A stretch of DNA of 64,000 nucleotides from contig NZ_CP080412.1 of the NCBI RefSeq assembly GCF_019457635.1, positions 620,001 through 684,000 on the forward strand, in the 5' to 3' direction. Below the pieces are notes generated by a model. It was not told the origin of the DNA. It saw nothing but the letters and a program-made list of their open reading frames with translations, and did no database searches. The position numbers were made by a program, and so were the translations under genes. Shown one piece after another: positions 26,104 to 35,313 of this stretch (positions are counted from its first letter, which is position 1; each line of letters opens with the position of its first letter). The stretch comes from Shewanella mangrovisoli (GTDB lineage Bacteria > Pseudomonadota > Gammaproteobacteria > Enterobacterales > Shewanellaceae).

Positions 26104-27474
26104 ATGAAGAAAACCATTATCGCCCAGACCTTGTTTGGCCTGTTTAGCACACTCGTGCTCGTTGGCGGACAGGTTCACTCTGCTGTTGCAGCAACCTCAA
26201 GCCTTGAGGTGAACGAGCTAAATGCCGAAGGCACTTTATTAGCGCAAGGCGAGCTATTAACCGAAGAAACTCAAGCTTCCCTCAAGCAGTGGTTGCCTGA
26301 GTTACTCAAGCAAATTAATCAGTTACCCGAAGTGCAGGCGCAAATTGCTCGGCAGCAACAGGCAGAGCTTGCCATTGCGGCTGCGGATCGCGCCATCTAT
26401 AACCCTGAGCTTGGACTCAATTATCAAAACGCCGACACAGATACCTACAGCCTAGGGCTGAGCCAAACCCTAGATTGGGGCGATAAGCGCGGCGTGGCGA
26501 CTCGCCTTGCCCAGCTCGAGGCGCAAATCCTGTTAGCGGATATACAGCTAGAGCGCAGTCAGATGTTGGCCGAGCGGCTATTGGCACTGGCCGAGCAGGC
26601 GCAAAGCAATAAGGCGCTGACCTTCGCCGAGCAGCAATTAAGGTTTACGCAGGCACAGCTCAATATTGCCGAGCAGCGCTTTGCTGCGGGGGATTTATCC
26701 GATGTTGAGTTGCAACTGCTAAAGCTCGAACTGGCGAGTAACACCGCCGACTATGCGCTGGCCGAGCAAGCGGCGTTAGTGGCCGATGGCAAAGTCATCG
26801 AATTACTCGGAGTCGATAAGCTGGGATTTAGGGAGTTTATCCCCGAAATTGGCCAATGGGTGACGCAAATGACCCCGAAAGTGAATTTACCCGCATTGAC
26901 CAGTGCCCATCAACAGGTGCTGTTGGCCAAGGCTAATGCCATGAAGGTTAAGGCGGACACGGCTGCCGATCCCACCATCAACCTCGGTGTTGAAAAGGAA
27001 GGCGATGACAACAAGTTTGGCGTCGGCGTGGCCATCCCTTTGCAGATGCGGAATAACTACAGTGAGTTACAGGCGGTTGCCGACAAGGGTATCGCAATCG
27101 CGGAGCAGAACTACTTAGCCCGTGAGCGAGTACTTACGGCCAAACAGGCACAATTTACCAATGCTTTACCCCGTTTACTGGCGCGCTACCAAGATTGGCG
27201 CGAGCGAGTCGCCGCCTCGGGGAGTAAAGCCGCTAAATCCTTAAGTGAGCAGTGGCGTTCGGGTGATGTGAGTACCAGCGAGTATTTGCAGAGTCGGCGC
27301 CAGCTCGCGGCCAGTTATTTGGTCGGTTTAAACCTCGAAACGGCAATTTATCAGAGTTGGTTAACTTGGATGGGGGACAGCGGTCAGCTGCTGCCCATGA
27401 TTGACACCTTAGCCGACACATCAGTCGGCCAATCAACATCTATTTCTTCCACACACGCCGTGCCAGCAAAGTAA
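26104..27474 (+). CDS. CzcC-like TolC-family outer-membrane efflux protein
   Basis: The product has 456 residues with a signal peptide and two long Ala/Gln/Leu-rich coiled-coil helical repeats, as in TolC/OEP proteins. It forms the outer-membrane exit duct of an RND pump. The ATG at 26104 follows TAGGAATTG. The gene is first of a three-gene czcCBA-type set, with the adaptor 15 bases downstream. Metal specificity cannot be read from this subunit. Confidence 0.9.
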   Translation: MKKTIIAQTLFGLFSTLVLVGGQVHSAVAATSSLEVNELNAEGTLLAQGELLTEETQASLKQWLPELLKQINQLPEVQAQIARQQQAELAIAAADRAIYNPELGLNYQNADTDTYSLGLSQTLDWGDKRGVATRLAQLEAQILLADIQLERSQMLAERLLALAEQAQSNKALTFAEQQLRFTQAQLNIAEQRFAAGDLSDVELQLLKLELASNTADYALAEQAALVADGKVIELLGVDKLGFREFIPEIGQWVTQMTPKVNLPALTSAHQQVLLAKANAMKVKADTAADPTINLGVEKEGDDNKFGVGVAIPLQMRNNYSELQAVADKGIAIAEQNYLARERVLTAKQAQFTNALPRLLARYQDWRERVAASGSKAAKSLSEQWRSGDVSTSEYLQSRRQLAASYLVGLNLETAIYQSWLTWMGDSGQLLPMIDTLADTSVGQSTSISSTHAVPAK

Positions 27475-27489
27475 TCGAGAGGTAATACT

Positions 27490-28773
27490 ATGAATTCATT
27501 TACTCAAAAATCGTCTTTCCATACTTTGGGCACAGTGTCTGCTGCGGGCTTAAGGTCGTTATTTACTCCTTCCCGTTTAGCATTGGCTTTGATGCTGACC
27601 TCCTTAACCCTGACGACGCCGACCTTCGCGGGTGAAGGCCATGATCACGACGCTGAAAAGGTCACCAATAAGGCAGAAAAAAGCGCTTCAGCGACAGAAG
27701 ATGACCATGGTGAGCAGGCACTCACTTTTACGCCTGCGCAGCTGGAACTTGCCGGCGTGCGCCTGTTGCCCCTGAGCAGCGATAGCTTAAGTTTTAGCAA
27801 TCTCAACCTCGATACTATTGCGACCGCCACTCTAGTGGTTGACCGTGATAGAACCGCGACCTTAGCACCGCAGCTGGATGTGCGGGTGCAGGCGCGCCAT
27901 GTGGTGCCCGGCCAAGAGGTGAAAAAAGGTGAGCCCTTACTGACCTTAGGCGGCGCAGAAGTCGCCAAGGCGCAGGCGGAATATATCAATGCCGCTGCCG
28001 AGTGGAGTCGAGTGCGTCGTATGAGTGAGGGCGCGGTGAGCGTGAGCCGCAGAATGCAGGCGCAGGTCGATGCCGAACTGAAGCGAGCGATTTTAGATGC
28101 GATCAAAATGACCCCTGAACAGATTCGTACCTTAGAGTCGACCCCTGAAGCTATCGGCAGCTATCAACTTTTAGCGCCTATCGATGGCCGTGTGCAGCAG
28201 GATATCGCCATGCTAGGCCAAGTGTTCACCGCTGGCACACCATTAATGCAATTAACCGATGAATCGCACCTTTGGGTCGAAGCGCAATTAACTCCGGCGC
28301 AGGCGGCCAATGTGAATGTCGGCGGCCCGGCGTTGGTGCAAGTGGGGGATAAAACGCTGGCGGGCAAGATTATTGGCCGCTCCCATGAGCTGGATAGTGT
28401 GACCCGTACCGAGCAGATTTTAGTCAGCATGCCAAACCCTGAGCATGTGTTGCACGCGGGGCAATTTGCCGAGCTGTATTTTGCCGATGCGCCTAAGGGT
28501 AGCGACTTATCATCAGGCTTCTCTTCTGGAATCGTCTTGCCAGATGCGGCGCTAACCCGCAGTGGTGACGGTGATTGGCAGATCTTTATTCAAGACGAAG
28601 ATGGTTTCGAAGCCATTGAGGTGGAACTAGTACAGCGTCAGCGCGGCTTAAGCCTAGTTCGCGGCGACAAGTTGGATAAGGCGCGACAGGCACAACTAAA
28701 AGTGGTGGTGGGAGGCGCATTTTTCTTGGCGTCGGAGCTGGCCAAAGCTGGCTTTGATATTCATGCCCACTAA
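27490..28773 (+). CDS. CzcB-like RND periplasmic adaptor, His-rich N-terminus
   Basis: The product is a 427-residue membrane fusion protein with a signal peptide (cleaved near TPTFAGEG), the metal-ligand-rich segment GHDHDAEK and a charged linker. The barrel-sandwich, hairpin and beta-barrel domains of HlyD/CzcB follow. It links the CzcA-like pump to the CzcC-like duct and may bind metal itself. GAGAGGTAAT precedes the ATG. The order C-B-A is the classic one for heavy-metal RND systems. Confidence 0.92.
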   Translation: MNSFTQKSSFHTLGTVSAAGLRSLFTPSRLALALMLTSLTLTTPTFAGEGHDHDAEKVTNKAEKSASATEDDHGEQALTFTPAQLELAGVRLLPLSSDSLSFSNLNLDTIATATLVVDRDRTATLAPQLDVRVQARHVVPGQEVKKGEPLLTLGGAEVAKAQAEYINAAAEWSRVRRMSEGAVSVSRRMQAQVDAELKRAILDAIKMTPEQIRTLESTPEAIGSYQLLAPIDGRVQQDIAMLGQVFTAGTPLMQLTDESHLWVEAQLTPAQAANVNVGGPALVQVGDKTLAGKIIGRSHELDSVTRTEQILVSMPNPEHVLHAGQFAELYFADAPKGSDLSSGFSSGIVLPDAALTRSGDGDWQIFIQDEDGFEAIEVELVQRQRGLSLVRGDKLDKARQAQLKVVVGGAFFLASELAKAGFDIHAH

Positions 28774-28850
28774 TGCCGATGAGTCGAACCTTCTCAAGCC
28801 CTCTTTTTACGCCTTTTTAAAGGCTTAGGGCGAATACGCGAGGAATTTTT

Positions 28851-31800
28851 ATGTTGCAAAAAGCAATCGAAGCCGCGATTAAAAATCGGCTATTAGTAGT
28901 GCTGGCACTGCTTGCTGTGGTGGCCGCCAGTGTGGCCATGTTGCCCAAACTGAATTTGGATGCCTTTCCCGATGTCACCAACGTACAGGTGACCATCAAT
29001 ACCGCGGCCGAGGGCTTGGCCGCCGAAGAGGTGGAAAAGCTCATCAGTTATCCGGTCGAATCGGCCATGTATGCCTTGCCGGCGGTGACTGAGGTGCGCT
29101 CGCTCTCACGAACTGGCTTGTCCATCGTGACCGTGGTATTTGCCGAGGGCACGGATATTTACTTTGCTCGCCAGCAAGTGTTTGAGCAGTTACAGGCGGC
29201 GCGGGAGATGATCCCAAGCGGAGTGGGGGTGCCAGAAATTGGCCCTAACACTTCAGGTTTAGGGCAGATTTATCAGTACATTCTGCGGGCTGACCCTAGC
29301 TCGGGTATTAATGCCGCCGAGCTGCGAAGCCTTAACGATTACCTCGTCAAACTGATCATGATGCCCGTGGGCGGCGTGACCGATGTTTTATCCTTTGGCG
29401 GCGAGGTGCGTCAGTATCAAGTACAGGTCGACCCTAACAAGTTGCGAGCCTATGGTTTGTCGATGGCGCAGGTGAGCGAGGCGCTTGAGAGCAATAACCG
29501 CAACGCCGGTGGTTGGTTTATGGACCAAGGTCAGGAGCAATTGGTGGTGCGGGGTTATGGCATGTTACCCGCGGGTGAAGCAGGGCTTGCCGCAATCGCC
29601 CAAATTCCGCTGACCGAAGTGCGTGGCACGCCAGTGCGAGTGGGCGACATTGCTAAGGTCGATTTTGGCAGTGAGATCCGTGTTGGGGCCGTGACTATGA
29701 CGCGCCGCGATGAGGCGGGTCAGGCGCAAGACTTGGGCGAAGTGGTGGCGGGCGTGGTGCTTAAGCGCATGGGCGCCAACACTAAGGCGACGATTGATGA
29801 TATCGATGCGCGGATTAATCTGATTGAGCAGGCGCTGCCTAAGGGCGTGTCCTTCGAGGTGTTTTACGACCAAGCGGACTTAGTGGATAAGGCCGTTACC
29901 ACAGTGCGTGATGCGTTGCTGATGGCCTTTGTGTTTATCGTGGTGATCTTGGCGCTGTTCCTCGTCAATATCCGCGCCACCCTGTTGGTGCTGCTGTCTA
30001 TCCCCGTATCCATTGGTTTGGCGCTAATGGTGATGTCTTACTATGGCCTGTCTGCCAACTTGATGTCCCTCGGCGGGTTAGCGGTGGCCATTGGGATGTT
30101 GGTCGATGGCTCTGTGGTGATGGTTGAGAATATTTTCAAACATTTAACTCAGCCAGATCGCCGCCATTTAGCCCAGGCGAGAAGCCGCGCGGATGGCGAA
30201 GTTGACCCATACCATGGCGATGAGGATGGTAGTGCTCACGCTGTAGAAGCGGATAACAGCATGGCTGTGCGCATCATGCTGGCGGCGAAAGAGGTATGCA
30301 GTCCGATCTTCTTCGCGACCGCCATCATCATTGTGGTGTTTGCGCCGCTATTTGCGCTAGAAGGGGTTGAGGGCAAACTGTTTCAGCCGATGGCGGTCAG
30401 CATTATTTTGGCGATGATTTCAGCTTTACTGGTGGCCTTGATTGCCGTACCGGCACTGGCGGTTTATCTGTTTAAGCGTGGCGTTGTGCTGAAGGAGAGC
30501 GTCGTCTTAGCCCCCTTGGACTCTGCCTATCGCAAGCTGCTGAGTGCAACCCTTGCTAGGCCAAAGTTGGTGATGATCAGCGCGCTGCTGATGTTTGCAA
30601 TGAGTATGGTATTGCTACCAAGGCTGGGCACTGAGTTTGTGCCCGAACTAGAAGAAGGCACCATCAACCTGAGGGTGACGCTGGCACCGACCGCGAGCCT
30701 TGGCACTTCCTTAGATGTGGCGCCAAAGCTTGAGGCCATGCTGCTGGAATTCCCCGAGGTGGAATATGCCTTGAGCCGTATCGGTGCGCCCGAATTAGGC
30801 GGCGATCCTGAGCCCGTCAGTAATATCGAAGTCTATATCGGCCTTAAACCCATCGAAGAATGGCAATCGGCTAGCTCGCGTTTGGAGCTGCAACGGCTGA
30901 TGGAAGAAAAGCTCAGTGTCTTCCCAGGACTGCTGTTGACCTTCTCACAACCGATTGCGACACGGGTCGATGAGCTGCTCTCTGGGGTAAAGGCACAGTT
31001 GGCGATTAAACTTTTTGGCCCCGATTTAGACGTCTTATCTGAAAAGGGACAAGTGCTCACCGATCTGGTGGCAAAAATCCCTGGTGCTGTGGATGTGTCC
31101 CTCGAGCAGGTGAGTGGTGAGGCGCAGCTAGTGGTGCGGCCAGACCGCGCACAACTTGCCCGCTATGGTATCAGTGTCGACCAAGTAATGTCGCTAGTTA
31201 GCCAAGGGATTGGTGGTGCCAGCGCCGGACAGGTGATTGACGGTAACGCGAGATACGACATCAATTTACGCCTCGCAGCCGAGTATCGCAGCAGCCCTGA
31301 TGTGATTAAGGATTTACTCCTTAGCGGCAGCAATGGCGCCACTGTGCGTTTAGGCGAAGTGGCCAGCGTTGAGGTGGAAATGGCGCCGCCGAATATTCGC
31401 CGTGATGATGTGCAGCGCCGCGTGGTGGTGCAAGCTAACGTGGCGGGGCGGGATATGGGATCTGTGGTCAAAGATATCTATGCGCTGGTGCCTCAGGCCG
31501 ATTTGCCCGCGGGTTATACAGTGATTGTGGGCGGTCAGTACGAGAATCAGCAGAGGGCACAACAAAAGCTGATGTTGGTGGTACCTGTCTCCATCGCCTT
31601 GATTGCCTTGCTATTGTACTTCTCCTTTGGCGCAGTGAAGCAGGTCTTATTGATCATGGCGAACGTTCCTCTGGCATTGATCGGCGGGATTGTGGCGCTG
31701 TTTGTCAGCGGCACTTATCTGTCGGTGCCAAGCTCCATCGGTTTTATCACTCTGTTTGGGGTGGCGGTGCTCAATGGCGTGGTGTTAGTGGACTCGATTA

Positions 31801-32063
31801 ACCAGCGCAGACAGAGCGGCGAGTCGCTCTATGACTCGGTTTACGAAGGCACAGTTGGCCGCTTACGCCCCGTGTTGATGACGGCATTGACCTCGGCCTT
31901 GGGCTTGATCCCCATCTTAGTGTCATCGGGTGTGGGCAGTGAAATCCAAAAGCCATTGGCGGTGGTGATTATCGGCGGGCTGTTTAGCTCTACTGCATTG
32001 ACCTTATTGGTGTTACCGACCCTGTATCGTTGGTTATATCGCCACGATAAGACGTCAGCTTAG
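28851..32063 (+). CDS. CzcA-like heavy-metal RND efflux pump
   Basis: The product has 1070 residues and 12 membrane helices. It drives proton-coupled export of metal ions from periplasm or cytoplasm. The N-terminus NLDAFPDVTNVQV is typical of the heavy-metal (HME) branch. The TM4 proton-relay segment reads AIGMLVDGSVVMVEN (about residues 413-427). Many CzcA-type pumps have DFG at its start; this one has AIG, as in Cu/Ag pumps, but keeps DG. Metal choice is therefore uncertain. After TM4 there is a hydrophilic insertion of about 40 residues rich in His and Asp. CGAGGAATTT precedes the ATG. Confidence 0.93.
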   Translation: MLQKAIEAAIKNRLLVVLALLAVVAASVAMLPKLNLDAFPDVTNVQVTINTAAEGLAAEEVEKLISYPVESAMYALPAVTEVRSLSRTGLSIVTVVFAEGTDIYFARQQVFEQLQAAREMIPSGVGVPEIGPNTSGLGQIYQYILRADPSSGINAAELRSLNDYLVKLIMMPVGGVTDVLSFGGEVRQYQVQVDPNKLRAYGLSMAQVSEALESNNRNAGGWFMDQGQEQLVVRGYGMLPAGEAGLAAIAQIPLTEVRGTPVRVGDIAKVDFGSEIRVGAVTMTRRDEAGQAQDLGEVVAGVVLKRMGANTKATIDDIDARINLIEQALPKGVSFEVFYDQADLVDKAVTTVRDALLMAFVFIVVILALFLVNIRATLLVLLSIPVSIGLALMVMSYYGLSANLMSLGGLAVAIGMLVDGSVVMVENIFKHLTQPDRRHLAQARSRADGEVDPYHGDEDGSAHAVEADNSMAVRIMLAAKEVCSPIFFATAIIIVVFAPLFALEGVEGKLFQPMAVSIILAMISALLVALIAVPALAVYLFKRGVVLKESVVLAPLDSAYRKLLSATLARPKLVMISALLMFAMSMVLLPRLGTEFVPELEEGTINLRVTLAPTASLGTSLDVAPKLEAMLLEFPEVEYALSRIGAPELGGDPEPVSNIEVYIGLKPIEEWQSASSRLELQRLMEEKLSVFPGLLLTFSQPIATRVDELLSGVKAQLAIKLFGPDLDVLSEKGQVLTDLVAKIPGAVDVSLEQVSGEAQLVVRPDRAQLARYGISVDQVMSLVSQGIGGASAGQVIDGNARYDINLRLAAEYRSSPDVIKDLLLSGSNGATVRLGEVASVEVEMAPPNIRRDDVQRRVVVQANVAGRDMGSVVKDIYALVPQADLPAGYTVIVGGQYENQQRAQQKLMLVVPVSIALIALLLYFSFGAVKQVLLIMANVPLALIGGIVALFVSGTYLSVPSSIGFITLFGVAVLNGVVLVDSINQRRQSGESLYDSVYEGTVGRLRPVLMTALTSALGLIPILVSSGVGSEIQKPLAVVIIGGLFSSTALTLLVLPTLYRWLYRHDKTSA

Positions 32064-32070
32064 TGAGATG

Positions 32071-32104
32071 TTGAGCCTTGGCCTCATTTTGTGGTAAGGC
32101 TCAA
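32071..32104 (+). terminator. Hairpin after czcA-like gene
   Basis: The stem TTGAGCCTT/AAGGCTCAA starts 8 bases after the stop. The loop is 16 bases and the T tract is poor, so it is a weak terminator candidate. Confidence 0.45.
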
Positions 32105-32192
32105 TGTTAAAGTTAAAAATCAGTGAGCTATCGTGCGCGATCTAGGCTAGGCTTAGCTCTGGTATTAAGGATTACTATCTTTGGAGAGCATT

Positions 32193-32516
32193 ATGATCGC
32201 AGTCATTTTTGAAGTCGTGCCCACGAAAGAAGGCAAGGAAGAATATCTGCACGTGGCCGCTGAGATGCGCCAATATTTAGAAGGGCGTCAGGGGTTGATT
32301 TCAATTGAACGGTTTCAGAGCTTAACCGACGATGGCAAGGTGCTGAGCCTGTCGTTTTGGGATGATATGGCCTCTATTACCCAATGGCGTAATCAAATGG
32401 CCCACAGCATTGCTGAGCAATCTGGCATTGTGCCTTGCTTATTTAACTCTTATCGCATCCGTGTTGCCGAAGTGGTGCAAGACTATAGCGAAACAGTGCA
32501 CGACGTGCCCGAGTAA
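32193..32516 (+). CDS. ABM-domain protein (antibiotic biosynthesis monooxygenase-like)
   Basis: The product has 107 residues of the dimeric ferredoxin-like ABM fold (MIAVIFEVVPTKEGKEEY, RQGLISIERFQS, LSLSFWDD). Relatives include cofactor-free monooxygenases and haem-degrading proteins; the substrate is unknown. The ATG at 32193 follows GGAGAGCATT, better than the upstream TTG at 32181. Monocistronic with a strong terminator. Confidence 0.85.
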   Translation: MIAVIFEVVPTKEGKEEYLHVAAEMRQYLEGRQGLISIERFQSLTDDGKVLSLSFWDDMASITQWRNQMAHSIAEQSGIVPCLFNSYRIRVAEVVQDYSETVHDVPE

Positions 32517-32537
32517 GCTAAGCGCTTATATAAAAAC

Positions 32538-32567
32538 AAAACCCATCGAAGTCGATGGGTTTTTTAT
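32538..32567. terminator. Bidirectional terminator, ABM gene / mscL
   Basis: The stem AAACCCATCGA/TCGATGGGTTT has T runs on both strands and sits between the convergent ABM and mscL genes. Confidence 0.88.
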
Positions 32568-32598
32568 TGCAATCAATCGGATAAAAAATAGCGTTAGC

Positions 32599-33009
32599 TT
32601 ACTTTTCTTGCTGCGCTTTAAGCAGATCGCGGATCTCAGATAACAGCTCTTGATCTTTGGTCGGCGCTGGTGGAGCTTTCGGCGCTTCTTCCTGTTTGCG
32701 TTTTAGGCTGTTAATGGCTTTTAAGCCCATAAAAATCGCGAAGGCGATAATGGTAAAATCGATAACGGTTTGAATGAATTTACCGTAAGCAATCACCACC
32801 GCTGGTGCATCGCCCTGGGCGGCTTGCAACACTATGCTCAGATCGCTGAAATTCACGCCACCTAAGATGATCCCAATTGGCGGCATAATGATATCGGCCA
32901 CAAAGGATGAGACTATCTTGCCAAAAGCGGCACCGATGATAATACCCACCGCCATATCGATCACATTGCCACGGGACGCAAAAGCCTTGAACTCTTTAAT
33001 TAAGCTCAT
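32599..33009 (-). CDS. mscL: Large-conductance mechanosensitive channel MscL
   Basis: The product has 136 residues. The N-terminal amphipathic helix [21 protein letters not shown] leads into the pore-lining TM1 ([16 protein letters not shown]), followed by TM2 and a charged C-terminal bundle. It is a homopentamer that opens under hypo-osmotic shock. CGGAGGAAACC is a strong ribosome site. Length and motifs match E. coli MscL. Confidence 0.97.
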   Translation of the reverse strand: MSLIKEFKAFASRGNVIDMAVGIIIGAAFGKIVSSFVADIIMPPIGIILGGVNFSDLSIVLQAAQGDAPAVVIAYGKFIQTVIDFTIIAFAIFMGLKAINSLKRKQEEAPKAPPAPTKDQELLSEIRDLLKAQQEK

Positions 33010-33193
33010 TAGGTTTCCTCCGAAATTAAAAATGAAATGTTAAATTTTATTGTGTTAACTGTATCAGGAAAACCTAAGGGTCTTTTGCTGCCTGTTACCT
33101 TGCCAAGCTTATAGGGGCTTAAGGATTAAGGCAATTCTGACATTCTGGATTTATCCTTCATCGGCTAATTTCAGCTCGGCAAGGTTACAATTG

Positions 33194-34147
33194 TTAAGTC
33201 GAACGAGGGTTATTGGGTTCTTGCTGGCCAATAAATTCCGGCACTTCTAATACCTGTGAACCCCAGCGTTTGAACAGGGCGGTATAAATAAACTCGATAA
33301 AGACACGGTATTTGCGCGGCAAATACGCCCGTTTGGGATAACTGAGCACTACTTTGGTTTGCACCATAGGGTAATCGTCGAGGAGTGGCACTAAATAGCC
33401 TTTCTCTATCGCCTCCTGCGCAATAATCGACGGCACGGCCGTAATGCCAAGCCCCGCAATGGCGGCTTCGCGGGCAATAGTGACATTGTTTACCGTGAGT
33501 TGGGTTACCGGTTCAATCACCACCCAAGACTGGCCATCAAACAGCTTCCACGCACCTTCGATATGCGCCGACTGTAAGCGGATCGCTTTATGCTTGGCTA
33601 AGTCCTGCGGCACTTTTGGCGTGCCATGTTCGGCTAAATAACTTGGGCTTGCCATCAAGGATTTGTAGGCGTTAACTAAGGAATAACTCTGCAGACGAGT
33701 ATCGCTCGAGTCGGCGATTTGGAATAACAAATCGATACCTTCTTCTATCACATCCACCTTACGGTTAGTGAGCTCAGCCTCAATGGTGATATCGGGATAA
33801 AGGGTTAAAAACTGGGCGAAGATAGGTCCGAGGAACAATTGGCCTAATTCGATGGGGCACACTATTTTTAGGTTGCCTTTAATCAATTGCTGATGGGCGC
33901 TGAGTTGATTTTCGGCGCTCTGCAGATCGCTCAAGATCTTATTGATCCGATTGTAGTAACTCGATCCCGCCTCGGTGAGTTTGAGGGCGCGGGTCGTTCG
34001 GAATAACAATTGGGTACCAGTATCTGACTCCAGTTCGGCAATCTTGCGGCTGACAGTGGCCTTAGTTAAACCAAGGGCCTTAGCGGCGCCAGTGAAGCTG
34101 CCTTGCTCGACCACTTGGGCAAATATCTGCACACGATTGAGATCCAT
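33194..34147 (-). CDS. LysR-family regulator divergent from an EmrAB-type pump
   Basis: The product has 317 residues. The N-terminal winged HTH reads GSFTGAAKALGLTKATVSRKI, followed by a periplasmic-binding-like effector domain. It probably controls the divergent efflux operon from the 97-base shared intergenic region, the usual LysR layout. The effector is unknown. It belongs to the subgroup whose members have TRALKLTEAG and a single long C-terminal effector domain (AaeR/DsdC-like group, by general look only). Confidence 0.92.
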   Translation of the reverse strand: MDLNRVQIFAQVVEQGSFTGAAKALGLTKATVSRKIAELESDTGTQLLFRTTRALKLTEAGSSYYNRINKILSDLQSAENQLSAHQQLIKGNLKIVCPIELGQLFLGPIFAQFLTLYPDITIEAELTNRKVDVIEEGIDLLFQIADSSDTRLQSYSLVNAYKSLMASPSYLAEHGTPKVPQDLAKHKAIRLQSAHIEGAWKLFDGQSWVVIEPVTQLTVNNVTIAREAAIAGLGITAVPSIIAQEAIEKGYLVPLLDDYPMVQTKVVLSYPKRAYLPRKYRVFIEFIYTALFKRWGSQVLEVPEFIGQQEPNNPRST

Positions 34148-34244
34148 GATTGTTACACCTGTGAAACAGTGGGTTGATTTTTAGCTATCTAATAAACGTG
34201 ATGAGACAGTAGTACACTAGCACTCACTAATCAAGGAGTCATTC

Positions 34245-35300
34245 ATGTCCAAAAGTAAACTCATCATCGCCGTTCCACTATTGCTCGCTGCCGTTGCGGG
34301 TGGCGGTTATTACTGGTGGACGCAGGTTCGTTTTATCGAAACCACTGACAACGCCTATGTCGAGGCCGATATCTCCCATGTGAGCGTGAAAGTCCCTGGT
34401 TATGTGGTGTTATCCGATGTGACCGATAACCAACATGTGCGCAAAGGCGAGTTATTGGCGCAACTAGAAGATAATCAGTTTAGCGCTAAAGTCAGCCAAG
34501 CCGAGGCGTCACTCGCCAGTGCTAAGGCCGATCTGCAAACCTTAGCCGCTAAGGTGGAATTGCAGCACGCGTTGATCAGCCAAGCGAGTGCGGGGGTGGT
34601 CGCGGCGCAGGCCGACAAACTGCGTGCCGAGCAACAGTTAACTCGTGCTAAAAAGTTAAAAGTCAGCAACTACAGCTCGCAGGACGATGTCGACCAATTA
34701 CAGGCTGGTTTTGATTCCGCCGCAGCTGGGTTGGATGAAGCCAAAGCACTGTTAGTGGCTAAAGAGCGTGAGCTGGCTGTATTCAATGCCCAGCTGAATC
34801 AAGCAGGCTCTGTTGTTGAACAGTCGAATGCGGCATTGGAGCTGGCTAAAATTCAGCTTAATGATACCCGCGTGACCGCACCTTTCTCTGGGGTGATTGG
34901 TAAACGCGGCGCTATGGTGGGGCAATATGTGCAACCCGGCCAGGCACTCTACAGTTTGGTTCCGGATGGGGCTGTGTGGATCACGGCGAACTTTAAAGAA
35001 ACCCAAATCCAACATATGCAACCCGGACAGTCGGTGCAGGTCAGTCTCGATGCGTTTCCCGACAAAACCTTTACAGGTGTTATCGATAGTCTGTCACCGG
35101 CGTCCGGAGCCAAATTTAGTCTGCTGCCCGCCGAAAATGCCACGGGTAACTTCACTAAAATCGTGCAACGTATCCCTGTGCGGATCCGTTTAGATCTCTC
35201 AGCAGAAGAGGCGCGTGTCGTCCCCGGTTTAAGTGCTGTGGTCAAGGTCGATACTGCGTCGCATCCGACGACAGCCATCGCTGCTAACGTCGGTCGCTAA
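34245..35300 (+). CDS. EmrA-like HlyD-family membrane fusion protein
   Basis: The product has 351 residues with one N-terminal membrane helix, then the lipoyl half-motif (TTDNAYVEADISHVSVKVPG). A long coiled-coil hairpin (about 85-200) and a beta-barrel (VTAPFSGVIGKRGAMVGQYV) follow. It spans the periplasm for the DHA2 pump encoded 13 bases downstream. AAGGAGTCATTC precedes the ATG. Substrates are likely hydrophobic drugs, detergents or fatty acids. Confidence 0.93.
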   Translation: MSKSKLIIAVPLLLAAVAGGGYYWWTQVRFIETTDNAYVEADISHVSVKVPGYVVLSDVTDNQHVRKGELLAQLEDNQFSAKVSQAEASLASAKADLQTLAAKVELQHALISQASAGVVAAQADKLRAEQQLTRAKKLKVSNYSSQDDVDQLQAGFDSAAAGLDEAKALLVAKERELAVFNAQLNQAGSVVEQSNAALELAKIQLNDTRVTAPFSGVIGKRGAMVGQYVQPGQALYSLVPDGAVWITANFKETQIQHMQPGQSVQVSLDAFPDKTFTGVIDSLSPASGAKFSLLPAENATGNFTKIVQRIPVRIRLDLSAEEARVVPGLSAVVKVDTASHPTTAIAANVGR

Positions 35301-35313
35301 GTAGGTCGTTAAC

